This document shows, piece by piece, positions 32,450 to 40,689 of a DNA stretch of 40,689 bases; positions within the stretch are counted from its first letter, which is position 1; every line of letters begins with the position of its first letter. Under the pieces are notes generated by a model, which was not told the origin of the DNA, searched no databases, and worked only from the letters and a program-made list of their open reading frames with translations. Position numbers and translations under genes: made by a program. This DNA comes from CAG-611 sp964487215 (GTDB lineage Bacteria > Bacillota_I > Bacilli_A > RF39 > UBA660), in contig CAZAPU010000001.1 of the NCBI GenBank assembly GCA_964487215.1, positions 1 through 40,689 on the forward strand, given 5' to 3'.

Positions 32450-34190
32450 TTCTTATAATTAGAATTGCTCCACCAGAAATCAATCCTACTCCTATTATTA
32501 TAGTTCCTACCCATGTATATACATCTGTTTTTGGAAATGATCCATTGTAAATTACTATTCTATTACTTGTAACATAATAGAAATCATCTACTGAACCTAT
32601 TGTTCTAATATTACCATTTGTATCTATTTGAAATTTCAAACTATTTGTTATTCTCTCATATCCTTCAGGAGCTACTGTTTCTGTTAAAGTACAAGTTCCA
32701 CCAACCATTGGTAAAGCTTCTAATTCTTTAGGTTCTGTTCCAGAAATAAATGGTTCTAACTCATAGCCATTATCACATACTATTTTTATTTCTGCTCCTG
32801 CTAACTCTTCTACATTTGTTATATTTTTCTTACTTATATATATCTTAGCTGTATCATTAAAAATTGTTAAATGATTACCTGCTAAACTATATAAATTATT
32901 AGGTTCACTTAAAACTGTTATATTTCCGACATTATCAATATTAAATTTCCAACTATTTGCTACTGGCATATATCCTTGTGGTGCAATTGTTTCAGTTAAA
33001 ATATAAGTTCCTTTTTCAAATACTTCTTCCCAAGGTTCTTCGCTACTTTCAAACTCTCTATATAAAATATTACCTGTTTCATCTGTTATTTTTATAATTG
33101 CACCTGGTAATTCATCTTCACCAGTTATTGCCTTCTTACTTATTTTTAATCTTATTTGTTGATTTTCAATTGTTTTAGTATTTATGTCTTGAGTAATTGC
33201 CACACTATCTGGTGCTACAATTGCTTCATATGTTTCTAATGTATCTGTTTCTACTAAACAATAATTTCCATATAAAATATTTTTTACTTCAACATAACCA
33301 TTAATTTTTGTTGTTATAGGATTTATATTTTTTCTATCAGCTGTTTTTACTTCCTTACTTTGATTACAAGTACCATTACTATTTAATTCATATAATTTAA
33401 ATTGAACTCCACCAAGTAATTCATGACTTTCAACATCTCTTTTTGTTAATTGAAAATCACCTGTATTAATTGTAATTGTTACTGCTGCTGATGCTGTTCC
33501 TGATATAGATTGATTACTAGAGCTTGTGTAACTATCATTACTTTGAACATTTTGTCCTGGACAGTCAAAATAAATTGAATATGAATTATTAGTTGACCTA
33601 GTAAAACTGTATGATAAGTTAAATGCAACTTTAAAATTAACTTTTTTAGTTACGGCAGAAGCTGGAATTCTAATAAATACTTTATTCAAATTTGTACTTA
33701 TACCTGTAATTACATTACCATTTTCATCTATTATCTCTGTTCCTGCTGGTACGAATCCTCCAGTTACTTGTTGTATAGTAGGAATATAATTTGTTGTACT
33801 ACAAGATGTACCACTTCTAGAAACTGTAATTGCGGAAGATACATAATATTGTTCGTTACTAGATAAATTATTTAATCCTAAATTTTGAGTTGCAGGAGTT
33901 GCAGAAATACTTGGAGTATCACAACAAGCACTGCAAGAAGATCCTGTTGAAACTTCAGATCTAGTACAAGTATCACCCTCAATTGCACAACTAGAAGGTT
34001 CTACACAATGAACTGGAATACCATCATAACTCATGTTAGGACAAGTATGTAATGGTCCCCCACCACATCCTCCAGAAGTGCCTGGTATTTCTGTACAACT
34101 TCCAACATATAATCCTGCTGATACAACACCAGGGATTAATAACATTGTAAATACAAAAATACAAAATATATTTAATAGTTTTTTCTTCAT
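32424..34190 (-). CDS. Cna-B/SpaA-type surface protein with sortase signal
   Basis: 588 residues: signal peptide (1-25, ends VVSA-G), a Cys-rich segment (nine Cys in 32-90), a beta-rich domain (about 95-240), three Cna-B-like domains (about 243-342, 345-445, 449-550) and a C-terminal anchor of SFPKTD (551-556), hydrophobic helix and RRKKTK. The domains show the expected Lys near the start (LTKRD, ISKK, ISKK) and Glu in LVET, LTET and LTET, so internal isopeptide bonds are likely. The sorting motif FPKTD differs from LPxTG. HCVEP at 61-65 recalls a thioester-domain motif, but the segment is too short for a full one. Probably a surface adhesin or minor pilin attached by the adjacent sortase. 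Confidence 0.87.
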   Translation of the reverse strand: MKKKLLNIFCIFVFTMLLIPGVVSAGLYVGSCTEIPGTSGGCGGGPLHTCPNMSYDGIPVHCVEPSSCAIEGDTCTRSEVSTGSSCSACCDTPSISATPATQNLGLNNLSSNEQYYVSSAITVSRSGTSCSTTNYIPTIQQVTGGFVPAGTEIIDENGNVITGISTNLNKVFIRIPASAVTKKVNFKVAFNLSYSFTRSTNNSYSIYFDCPGQNVQSNDSYTSSSNQSISGTASAAVTITINTGDFQLTKRDVESHELLGGVQFKLYELNSNGTCNQSKEVKTADRKNINPITTKINGYVEVKNILYGNYCLVETDTLETYEAIVAPDSVAITQDINTKTIENQQIRLKISKKAITGEDELPGAIIKITDETGNILYREFESSEEPWEEVFEKGTYILTETIAPQGYMPVANSWKFNIDNVGNITVLSEPNNLYSLAGNHLTIFNDTAKIYISKKNITNVEELAGAEIKIVCDNGYELEPFISGTEPKELEALPMVGGTCTLTETVAPEGYERITNSLKFQIDTNGNIRTIGSVDDFYYVTSNRIVIYNGSFPKTDVYTWVGTIIIGVGLISGGAILIIRNVRRKKTK

Positions 34191-34229
34191 ATGATCACCA
34201 TATCCTAACCGTACTATATTTATATCTAA

Positions 34230-34258
34230 ATTATAACAAATAAAATATTAAAGTGCAA
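34230..34258 (-). promoter_or_regulatory. Promoter of the sortase locus
   Basis: Minus strand TTGCAC (34258-34253), a 17-base spacer ending in TGT, and a perfect TATAAT (34235-34230); the TG makes it an extended -10 as well. Confidence 0.75.
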
Positions 34259-34286
34259 TTAAAACAAATATATTTATTTGGATATG

Positions 34287-34315
34287 TTGCATATTTTTTT
34301 TATAAATGTTATATT
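34287..34315 (+). promoter_or_regulatory. Promoter of the Tyr/Trp-rich surface protein gene
   Basis: TTGCAT (34287-34292), a 17-base spacer and TATATT (34310-34315). It lies 33 bases before the start codon. Both divergent promoters in this gap share TTGCA at -35. Confidence 0.6.
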
Positions 34316-34347
34316 TATAATATAAAATACACTATAGGAGTGATATT

Positions 34348-36336
34348 ATGAATAATGAACAAAATCCTAATGATTTTAAAATAATTGAAAAAGATAGTAA
34401 TCAACAACCTCAATATAATGAGCAACCACAATTTGATGAAAATATGCCTGATAAAAGTGAAATTCCTAGTGAATATAAACAAGAAGTGAAAAATAGTAAT
34501 TTATCAGAATATCAAAATAATTTTGAACCATTAGATGATTCAATTATTGTAAATAATATTGAAACAACTCCAATAAATAAAAGTAATGATCAAAATAATT
34601 TTCAAACAATTGAAGAAGATAATAGCTATACTTTTAATGAGTCACAAGGAAATGAAAATAAAATACCTATAAAAAAAATATTAATAATAATTGGTGCAAT
34701 TGTAGTTATTGCTGGTATAGTTTTTTTAATTTATTATTTAGTGAATAATTCTAATAAAAGTTCTATTTATAAAGAAAAACTTGTTACTGCTGCAGAATCA
34801 TATTATCAAAATGTTTCAGGTGATTTACCAACTTCATATGGAGAATGTAATACAATTACATTAAATGAATTAATAAGTAGTAATTTAATAGATGATAATA
34901 CTTTAAAAAATAAATGTGACAATACAAATACAACAGTTAAAACCTGTAAATTAAAAAATGGTACTTATCACTATACCCCAACATTAAATTGCAACAATAA
35001 AAAATTAAATACAAATTATGGAGATTGGATACTTGGAAATGAATCAGACTTAGAAAAAAATTCAGATGTAAAATTCTTATTTTCCATAAATGCTACTGAA
35101 TTACCAGAAGATATTAATTCAATTCCTAATGAAGATTATATAGAAGATGAAATAACTTTTGAAAAATGGACTTATGAAGAAATTAATAAAAAAGTTGTAT
35201 ATCATTCAAGGGATCAATTATATAATTGGTATACCCTAACAAATCATTATTATCCAACTGATACTACAGTAGAATCAAAAGTTAATGAATATTATACTTC
35301 AGCACCTAATTCAACTTATAAAAATAAAGGTAATTCTGCTACTGTATATCAATGGTATATTGGTATGAATCTTACTTATAATAATGGTGCTTTTGTTTCT
35401 GAAGCTGTTTATCCTTATACAATAAAAGGTACTGAAGGACCAGCAAAAGTTTGGGCTACTACAGATTTTCCAGATACTAAAAGTTATAGAACTATAACTA
35501 CTGGAGATATTTATAGAGCAAGAAAATTAGAAAGTACTGATGTGTTAACTAATATTGATTATCATTGTATAAATGATAGTAATGGAAATAAATGGACTAG
35601 TCATAATGCTAATTGTGATAATGAATTATCAACTGAAGTTGGGACAATAAGAGCTTTTGAATATAAATGTTATTGGACTAATAATAAAACAAATACCACA
35701 AGCCAATCTGAAACATGGCAATCTGATGAATGCTCAAATAGATATTACTATGAAAATTCAAATATTAATGAAGGCTATACAACTACATGGTCTGCTACTA
35801 ATTGTGGATATTCAGCAACAGCAAAACCATATTTATGTGATAAAAGAACTGGATATATAGTAACTGATAGAGTTTGGAAATGGTATACTCCATCTACAAA
35901 AGAATACTATAAATCTAATGATCAAAAAACTTATTATAAACAATCTCCAAGTGCCCAAGCAGTAAAAGATTCTACAACAGAAGTCGTTGGATATACTTGG
36001 TATAAAACAGTTCAAAATAATTTAGGAGCATATAAAACTTCTCCTTCTGCAGGAGCTATAAAAGGATCAAAGACTTGGAGTGAATGGTCTAGTTGGACTG
36101 AAACACCAATTACTGCTACAGAGACAATGGAAGTTGAACAAAAAAATATGATTACATTAAAAAGATTAATTACTGAAAATACAAAGTGGACAGCAATTAC
36201 TAATAACTATGTATCAGAAGAAGAAGCCATTTCAATATTAAAAGAAAAAGGATATAAAGTTAATTCAATTGAAGATATATTTAATGCAAAAAATATTAAA
36301 TATGAAATTGAACTATATTATAGGAATCCAAAATAA
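34348..36336 (+). CDS. Large single-span protein with Tyr/Trp-rich repeats
   Basis: Family not recognised. 662 residues: a hydrophilic Asn/Gln-rich cytoplasmic tail (1-109), one transmembrane helix (110-131) and a 530-residue outside part. Residues 140-216 form a small module with four Cys (167, 190, 200, 215), followed by long stretches rich in Tyr, Trp, Thr and Asn. A motif of the form Y-x-S-P/A-x-x-A/T-x-K...W occurs three times (about 315-337, 530-552, 562-583). No signal peptide or sorting motif: it is held by its own helix. AGGAGTG lies 7 bases before the ATG. Divergent from the sortase locus, so a surface role is plausible. Confidence 0.78.
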   Translation: MNNEQNPNDFKIIEKDSNQQPQYNEQPQFDENMPDKSEIPSEYKQEVKNSNLSEYQNNFEPLDDSIIVNNIETTPINKSNDQNNFQTIEEDNSYTFNESQGNENKIPIKKILIIIGAIVVIAGIVFLIYYLVNNSNKSSIYKEKLVTAAESYYQNVSGDLPTSYGECNTITLNELISSNLIDDNTLKNKCDNTNTTVKTCKLKNGTYHYTPTLNCNNKKLNTNYGDWILGNESDLEKNSDVKFLFSINATELPEDINSIPNEDYIEDEITFEKWTYEEINKKVVYHSRDQLYNWYTLTNHYYPTDTTVESKVNEYYTSAPNSTYKNKGNSATVYQWYIGMNLTYNNGAFVSEAVYPYTIKGTEGPAKVWATTDFPDTKSYRTITTGDIYRARKLESTDVLTNIDYHCINDSNGNKWTSHNANCDNELSTEVGTIRAFEYKCYWTNNKTNTTSQSETWQSDECSNRYYYENSNINEGYTTTWSATNCGYSATAKPYLCDKRTGYIVTDRVWKWYTPSTKEYYKSNDQKTYYKQSPSAQAVKDSTTEVVGYTWYKTVQNNLGAYKTSPSAGAIKGSKTWSEWSSWTETPITATETMEVEQKNMITLKRLITENTKWTAITNNYVSEEEAISILKEKGYKVNSIEDIFNAKNIKYEIELYYRNPK

Positions 36337-36359
36337 AAAGCTAATTATTGGCTTTTTAT
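36333..36359. terminator. Bidirectional terminator between the surface gene and leuS
   Basis: 9-bp stem ATAAAAAGC/GCTTTTTAT around a 9-base loop, flanked by T on both strands. It overlaps the leuS stop codon. Confidence 0.82.
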
Positions 36360-38758
36360 TTTATAACAATATTAACTATTTTATTTGGTACAACAATTAT
36401 TTTTACTATTTCTTTTCCTTCAAGTTGCTTTGCAACATTCTCTATTTTTAAAGATTGTTCTTTTACAGTATCTTCATTTTCATTTAATTTAGCAGAAATT
36501 GTACCACGAAGTTTACCATTAACTTGAACTGCAATTACAACAACATCATCAACTAATTTATCTTTATCATATGTTGGCCAATCTGTTAAATATAAAGGTT
36601 TATTATTTAAATATAATTCATTCAATTCTTCAGTTATATGAGGACATATTGGATTTAATAAATGTAATAAAACATAATAATCTTTTTTAGAAATAGTTTC
36701 CTTTTCCTCATAAGTATTTAATAAAATCATAAGAGCTGAAATAACTGTATTGAATTTCATATTATCAAGATCATCAGTTACTTTCTTTATTGTTTTATTA
36801 ATTAATACTTCTAAATCTTTTGTATATTCTAATGAGTCATTTAAATTTTCGCTCATGCGATATACTCTATCTAAGAATTTACGACATCCTCTAAGACCAT
36901 TTTCGCTCCATGTTGCTTCTTTTTCATAATCTCCAATAAACATTTCATAACATCTAAGAGAATCTGCTCCATAAAGTTCAACCATATCATCGGGATTAAC
37001 AACATTTCCCCTACTCTTGCTCATCTTTTCACCATTTTCTCCAAGTATCATTCCATGAGCTACTCTCTTTTTAAATGGTTCTGGGAAAGGAACTAAACCT
37101 TCATCATATAGAAATCTATGCCAGAATCTTGCATAAAGTAAATGTCTAGTGGCATGTTCCATACCACCGTTATAACAATCAACCATGTTCCAATAATTTA
37201 AAGCTTTTTGTGATACAAATTCTTCTTCATTTTTGGGATCCATATATCTTAACCAATACCAAGATGAACCAGCCCAATTAGGCATTGTATCAGTTTCCCT
37301 TTTAGCTTTCTTACCACATTTAGGACAAGTCGTATTAACAAATTCTTCAATTCTAGCAAGTGGACTTTCACCATCATCTGTTGGTTCATAATGAGCAACA
37401 TTTGGTAAAACTACTGGTAAATCTTCATATGGCACAGGAACCCAACCACAATCTTCACAATAAACAACAGGTATAGGTTCACCCCAAAATCTTTGACGAG
37501 AAAATACCCAATCTTGTAATCTATAATTTGTTTCTTTTCTACCAATACCTTTTTCTTCTAAAAAGTCTAACATTTTTTTAATTGCAACTTCTTTTGTTTG
37601 TATACCATTTAAGAAATCAGAATTAATCATTTCACCATCACCTATATAAGGTAACTCTTGATTATCTTTTCCTTTTATTACTTCAATAATTGGAATATTA
37701 AATTTATTAGCAAAAGCAAAATCACGATCATCATGAGCAGGTACAGCCATAATAGCTCCTGTTCCATAATTAGTTAAAACATAATCACTAATCCAAATTT
37801 CAACTTCTTTACCATTAACAGGATTAATAGCAGTAATACCATCTATTTTTACACCTGTTTTTTCTTTTGTTAAATCTGTTCTTTCAATTTCAGTTTTTGC
37901 TGCTGCTGCTTTTTGATATTCTTTTACAGCATCAAGATTTTTAATTTTATCAGCAAATTTTGTTAATATCTTATGTTCAGGAGAAACAACCATAAATGTT
38001 ACTCCAAACAATGTATCACATCTTGTTGTAAATACATCTAATTTATCATCAATATCTTTTAGTTTAAATGAAACAAGTGCTCCTGTTGATTTACCTATCC
38101 AATTAATTTGTGCAGTTTTTACTCTATCAACAAATTCAGTTTCTTCTAAACCATCAAGTAGTTTTTCAGCATAATCACTCATTTTTAACATCCATTGAGC
38201 TTTTTCTTTCTTTTCTACAGGTCCACCACATCTTTCACAAACATTACCTTCTGCTTCTTCATTTGATAAACCTATTTTACAATTAGGACACCAATTTATT
38301 TCTTTTTTTGCTTTATAAGCCATACCTTTTTCAAAGAACTTTAAAAATTGCCATTGAGTCCATTTATAATACTCAGGATCTGTTGTAGAAAATTCTCTTG
38401 ACCAATCAAAAGAAATACCCAACTTTTTTATTTGACCTTTGAATACTTTTATGTTTTCTTTAACTGCAATTGAAGGATGTACATGATTTTGTATAGCATA
38501 TTGCTCTGCTGGTAAACCAAAAGCATCCCATCCAATTGGATATAAAACATTGTAACCCATCATTCTCTTTTTTCTAGCCATTGCATCAAGTGCTGTTTGA
38601 CTTTTTACATGTCCGACATGTAATCCTGCTCCTGATGGATATGGAAATTCTATTAAATAATAATATTTTTCTTTAGGACTATCAGTAACTGCTACAAAGG
38701 CATCATGTTCATCCCAATATTCTTGCCATTTTTTTTCTATCTTTTTATGATTGTACAT
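36356..38758 (-). CDS. leuS: Leucyl-tRNA synthetase
   Basis: Charges tRNA(Leu) and hydrolyses mischarged products. 800 residues, normal for bacteria. Class I signatures HVGH in YPSGAGLHVGH (about 42-52) and KMSKS in GEKMSKSRGNV, zinc-finger pairs CPNC/CERCGG (about 157-180), and an editing (CP1) domain with TRCDTLFGVTF and GTGAIMAVPAHDDRD. The C-terminal anticodon-binding part is complete. The start overlaps the preceding membrane-protein gene by 14 bases; AAAGGA lies about 10 bases upstream of the ATG. No T-box leader is seen upstream. Confidence 0.97.
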   Translation of the reverse strand: MYNHKKIEKKWQEYWDEHDAFVAVTDSPKEKYYYLIEFPYPSGAGLHVGHVKSQTALDAMARKKRMMGYNVLYPIGWDAFGLPAEQYAIQNHVHPSIAVKENIKVFKGQIKKLGISFDWSREFSTTDPEYYKWTQWQFLKFFEKGMAYKAKKEINWCPNCKIGLSNEEAEGNVCERCGGPVEKKEKAQWMLKMSDYAEKLLDGLEETEFVDRVKTAQINWIGKSTGALVSFKLKDIDDKLDVFTTRCDTLFGVTFMVVSPEHKILTKFADKIKNLDAVKEYQKAAAAKTEIERTDLTKEKTGVKIDGITAINPVNGKEVEIWISDYVLTNYGTGAIMAVPAHDDRDFAFANKFNIPIIEVIKGKDNQELPYIGDGEMINSDFLNGIQTKEVAIKKMLDFLEEKGIGRKETNYRLQDWVFSRQRFWGEPIPVVYCEDCGWVPVPYEDLPVVLPNVAHYEPTDDGESPLARIEEFVNTTCPKCGKKAKRETDTMPNWAGSSWYWLRYMDPKNEEEFVSQKALNYWNMVDCYNGGMEHATRHLLYARFWHRFLYDEGLVPFPEPFKKRVAHGMILGENGEKMSKSRGNVVNPDDMVELYGADSLRCYEMFIGDYEKEATWSENGLRGCRKFLDRVYRMSENLNDSLEYTKDLEVLINKTIKKVTDDLDNMKFNTVISALMILLNTYEEKETISKKDYYVLLHLLNPICPHITEELNELYLNNKPLYLTDWPTYDKDKLVDDVVVIAVQVNGKLRGTISAKLNENEDTVKEQSLKIENVAKQLEGKEIVKIIVVPNKIVNIVIK

Positions 38759-39125
38759 CTTTAACCAATCCTTTCTTCTTGTAATAAAAACCTAATAATT
38801 TATAACTTATAATTGTTAACAAAGATAAAGTAACTACACAAATAACAATTCTATATAATATATTTGTAGATAACTCTATAGTAAGTACTACTGTTATTGA
38901 TAATATAATACTAATTACAACTGAAAATTGTTTAGCAATTTGCATATATTTAACTTTATTCATATCAATTTTATAAAAGTGAATAAACAGTTTTACTTCA
39001 GGTAATTCCTTATCTTTAGTACTATTCTTTTTCTTTTTTAATCCTTTAAATGCAATAAGTCTATAATAGAGGAAACAAATTAAAAACAATACAATAAACT
39101 CTATAAAATATTTTAAATAATTCAT
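38745..39125 (-). CDS. Small membrane protein upstream of leuS
   Basis: Not recognised. 126 residues from the ATG at 39125 (GGAGGT 4 bases upstream; the TTG at 39137 precedes that site). Transmembrane helices at about 5-25, 66-85 and 88-112, with a basic KKKKN loop after the first. It is co-transcribed with leuS and overlaps it by 14 bases, with its own promoter at 39155-39183. Confidence 0.75.
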   Translation of the reverse strand: MNYLKYFIEFIVLFLICFLYYRLIAFKGLKKKKNSTKDKELPEVKLFIHFYKIDMNKVKYMQIAKQFSVVISIILSITVVLTIELSTNILYRIVICVVTLSLLTIISYKLLGFYYKKKGLVKDVQS

Positions 39126-39154
39126 AAGTACCTCCAAATAAACTTTCTTTACTA

Positions 39155-39183
39155 ATTATAATAAAAATAAACAAAATATTCAA
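39155..39183 (-). promoter_or_regulatory. Promoter of the membrane-protein/leuS operon
   Basis: Minus strand TTGAAT (39183-39178), a 17-base spacer and a perfect TATAAT (39160-39155). Confidence 0.65.
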
Positions 39184-39214
39184 CTTTTATTGTATAATTT
39201 CTTTAGGTGATATT

Positions 39215-40129
39215 ATGTTTAAATATTCAGATACAAATAAAAGATATCATACTTTAGACTATTATTATAAACAAAGATATAATTCTAAAGTATTTAAAAT
39301 TAGTCTAAATCAAAATGTAACTTGTCCTAACATAGATGGTATTAAAGCCTTTGGAGGATGTATTTATTGTAAAAATGGTTCAGGTGAAAACAAAGAATTA
39401 ACTATTAAAGAACAATTTGAAAAGAATAAAGAAATACTTCATAAAAAATGGTCTAAAGCAAAATATATTGCTTATTTCCAAGCAAATACAAATACATACG
39501 GAGATATAAATAAATTAATAAAAAACTTTGAGGAAGTTTTAACTTATAAAGATGTAATTGGTATAAATATAGCTACAAGATGTGATTCAATATCTAATGA
39601 AATGTTAAATTATTTAATAGATCTAAATAAAAAAACAGACTTAGTAATAGAATTAGGATTGCAAACGATTAAAAGCAAAACATTAAAACTATTAAATACC
39701 AATTATACATTAAAAGAATTCAATAAAACTTTAAAATTATTAAAAAATAACAATATAAAAGTAGTAGTACACATTATAAATGGATTACCATTTGAAACAA
39801 AAAAAGATATGTTAAAAACAATAAAATATCTTAATAAATTAAATATAGATGGAATAAAAATACACATGTTACATGTATTAAAAAATACTAAATTAGAAGA
39901 ATTATATAATAAAGAAAAATTTCATATATTAACAAAAGAAGAATATATAAACATAGTATGTGATCAATTAGAATTATTAAATCCTAAAATAGTAATAAAT
40001 CGTATTACTGGAGATCCTAAAATAGATGATTTAATAGAACCCCAATGGTTAATAAAAAAATTTATTGTATTAAATGATATAGATAAAGAATTAGTAAAAA
40101 GAAATTCATACCAAGGAAAAAGAGTTTAA
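39215..40129 (+). CDS. Radical SAM protein, YhcC/YtqA (TIGR01212) family
   Basis: 304 residues. The cluster Cys are in TCPNIDG...GGCIYC: one Cys, then 12 residues on the CIYC pair, as in the YhcC family and the related Elp3-like domain. Also typical are YFQANTNTYG, IGINIATRCDSI and ELGLQTIKSKTL. The reaction is not established for most members; a 4Fe-4S cluster and radical chemistry on SAM are expected. AGGTGA lies 6-7 bases before the ATG. Single gene with a terminator at its stop codon. Confidence 0.9.
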   Translation: MFKYSDTNKRYHTLDYYYKQRYNSKVFKISLNQNVTCPNIDGIKAFGGCIYCKNGSGENKELTIKEQFEKNKEILHKKWSKAKYIAYFQANTNTYGDINKLIKNFEEVLTYKDVIGINIATRCDSISNEMLNYLIDLNKKTDLVIELGLQTIKSKTLKLLNTNYTLKEFNKTLKLLKNNNIKVVVHIINGLPFETKKDMLKTIKYLNKLNIDGIKIHMLHVLKNTKLEELYNKEKFHILTKEEYINIVCDQLELLNPKIVINRITGDPKIDDLIEPQWLIKKFIVLNDIDKELVKRNSYQGKRV

Positions 40130-40141
40130 AACTCTTTTTTT
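40117..40141 (+). terminator. Terminator of the radical SAM gene
   Basis: Stem AAAAAGAGTT/AACTCTTTTT with a very short loop and a T run on the plus strand. The stop codon lies in the loop. Confidence 0.82.
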
Positions 40142-40149
40142 AACAAAAA

Positions 40150-40185
40150 ACTGAAATATTGAAAACTAAATTTTAATATTTCAGT
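40150..40185 (-). terminator. Terminator of the partial surface-protein gene
   Basis: 11-bp stem ACTGAAATATT/AATATTTCAGT, extended inwards by one G-T and three A-T pairs, loop of 6 and a run of six T on the minus strand. Confidence 0.7.
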
Positions 40186-40254
40186 ATTCTTTCTATCATT
40201 ATTTTTTACTATACTTTATTTCAGATTCTTATCTTTTAAGTTTATCAGCTTTTG

Positions 40255-40280
40255 AAATAAAATTGTAAACAATTTTATTT
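40255..40280 (-). terminator. Hairpin at the end of the partial gene
   Basis: Perfect 11-bp stem AAATAAAATTG/CAATTTTATTT with a 4-base loop, covering the stop codon at 40275. The T run is short, so it may be an mRNA 3'-end stabiliser working with the terminator at 40150-40185. Confidence 0.45.
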
Positions 40281-40689
40281 AACTATTGAAATACGAGAAC
40301 CATAGCTGGAATCACCGTTGCCATAGTTAAGAGAAAAGGAAAATAAACCATAAGTTGAGTTGTTGTAGTAACTACTACGAACAATCCATGGAACTTTGTC
40401 ATAAACAAAGCTAGCACTATCATTATACCATTCTGCTGTTTCTGTCATTGCATGTTGTAAATTTGCTGTGGCATAATCACTTGAAGTTGTATATAAATTA
40501 TAATACTTAGCATTATTTGAATCCTCAAAAAATTCTATTCCATCATATGTGCTTGAACAGTCTATTCCTAAGCACCCACTAAAACCTGAATTTTTTGTAG
40601 AAATATATCCAGACCAATATCTTGTTCCATCCCAATATACTCCCATCACATAATCATATGTTCCACCACTCATATCATATATTCCATAA
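40275..40689 (-). CDS. C-terminal part of a surface-type protein (FGE/lectin-like), cut by the window edge
   Basis: The frame is open to the right edge, so the start is outside. About 137 residues are seen. YGIYDMSGG...YVMGVYW resembles the YDMSGNxWEW core of formylglycine-generating-enzyme-like and C-type-lectin folds, and the end WIVRSSYYNNSTYGLFSFSLNYGNGDSSYGSRISIVK carries the R...F...GSR pattern of that fold. Two Cys (CLGIDC) may form a disulphide. Base composition is richer in G+C than its neighbours. It may be the tail of a pilin-like or adhesin protein. Catalysis cannot be judged. Confidence 0.65.
   Translation of the reverse strand, partial: YGIYDMSGGTYDYVMGVYWDGTRYWSGYISTKNSGFSGCLGIDCSSTYDGIEFFEDSNNAKYYNLYTTSSDYATANLQHAMTETAEWYNDSASFVYDKVPWIVRSSYYNNSTYGLFSFSLNYGNGDSSYGSRISIVK

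Noticed and set aside
35657..36451. Short frames within and opposite the end of the 662-residue gene
   Set aside because: No ribosome sites, and they overlap a long, compositionally consistent reading frame or leuS.
1..40689. CRISPR arrays, insertion sequences, integrases, tRNA or rRNA genes
   Set aside because: No direct-repeat array, transposase or integrase protein, cloverleaf or rRNA segment was recognised; the holin-like pair is the only phage-like trace.

Overview
The window comes from a very AT-rich Firmicute (roughly a quarter G+C by eye) and looks like a metagenome-assembled contig, because a 10-N placeholder splits one gene. TGA serves as a stop codon (for example at the end of the YihY/BrkB gene and of the Ger(x)A gene) and Trp is encoded by TGG, so this is code 11 and not a Mycoplasma. 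Lipoteichoic-acid synthase, GatCAB, archaeal-type ProS, a Ger(x)A/C/B germinant receptor, a SpoVIF-like protein and a Cse60-like protein point to a spore-forming member of the Bacilli, probably a gut lineage related to Erysipelotrichia or the uncultured 'Mollicutes-like' Bacilli. The lineage is inference; no rRNA is present.

Layout. 1-118: a promoter pointing off the left edge, with eight G in its spacer, and a terminator. 119-6245: a five-gene minus-strand envelope operon (membrane protein, solute-binding/GGDEF protein, YihY/BrkB, LtaS-like enzyme, membrane-anchored protein). 6251-9450: gatCAB operon. 9480-10899: DUF2752/TM2 pair and a membrane thioredoxin-like protein. 10905-14625: plus-strand germinant receptor operon, converging on two small holin-like genes (14622-15288). 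15393-17204: proS and a small unknown gene. 17252-21286: ruvA-ruvB-orf and queA-tgt; the tgt gene contains the assembly gap and lacks its zinc-binding cysteine loop. 21393-24665: a membrane-bound Xre regulator, the SpoVIF-like gene and der. 24773-29101: a membrane-anchored repeat protein, the YtxG/YtxH-like pair, an acidic protein, a lipoprotein and trmB. 29148-30942: a small coiled-coil gene coupled to a murE-like ligase, facing a cse60-like gene. 31005-36336: a sortase locus (membrane protein, sortase, Cna-B-type surface protein) divergent from a large Tyr/Trp-rich membrane-anchored protein. 36356-40129: leuS, a membrane protein and a radical SAM protein. 40275 to the end: the C-terminal part of a surface-type protein.

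Much of the window is housekeeping. The parts most worth a second look are: the poly-G promoter at the left edge (possible phase variation); the Tgt without its Cys-x-Cys-x2-Cys site; the spoVIF leader, where an apparent sigma-K promoter lies in the loop of a hairpin that would hide the ribosome site on read-through mRNA; the sortase minilocus with a non-canonical sorting motif and no Arg at the usual catalytic place; and the coiled-coil/murE pair under a possible mother-cell promoter. No tRNA, rRNA, CRISPR array, transposase or riboswitch was recognised, and no intergenic gap exceeds about 160 bases.
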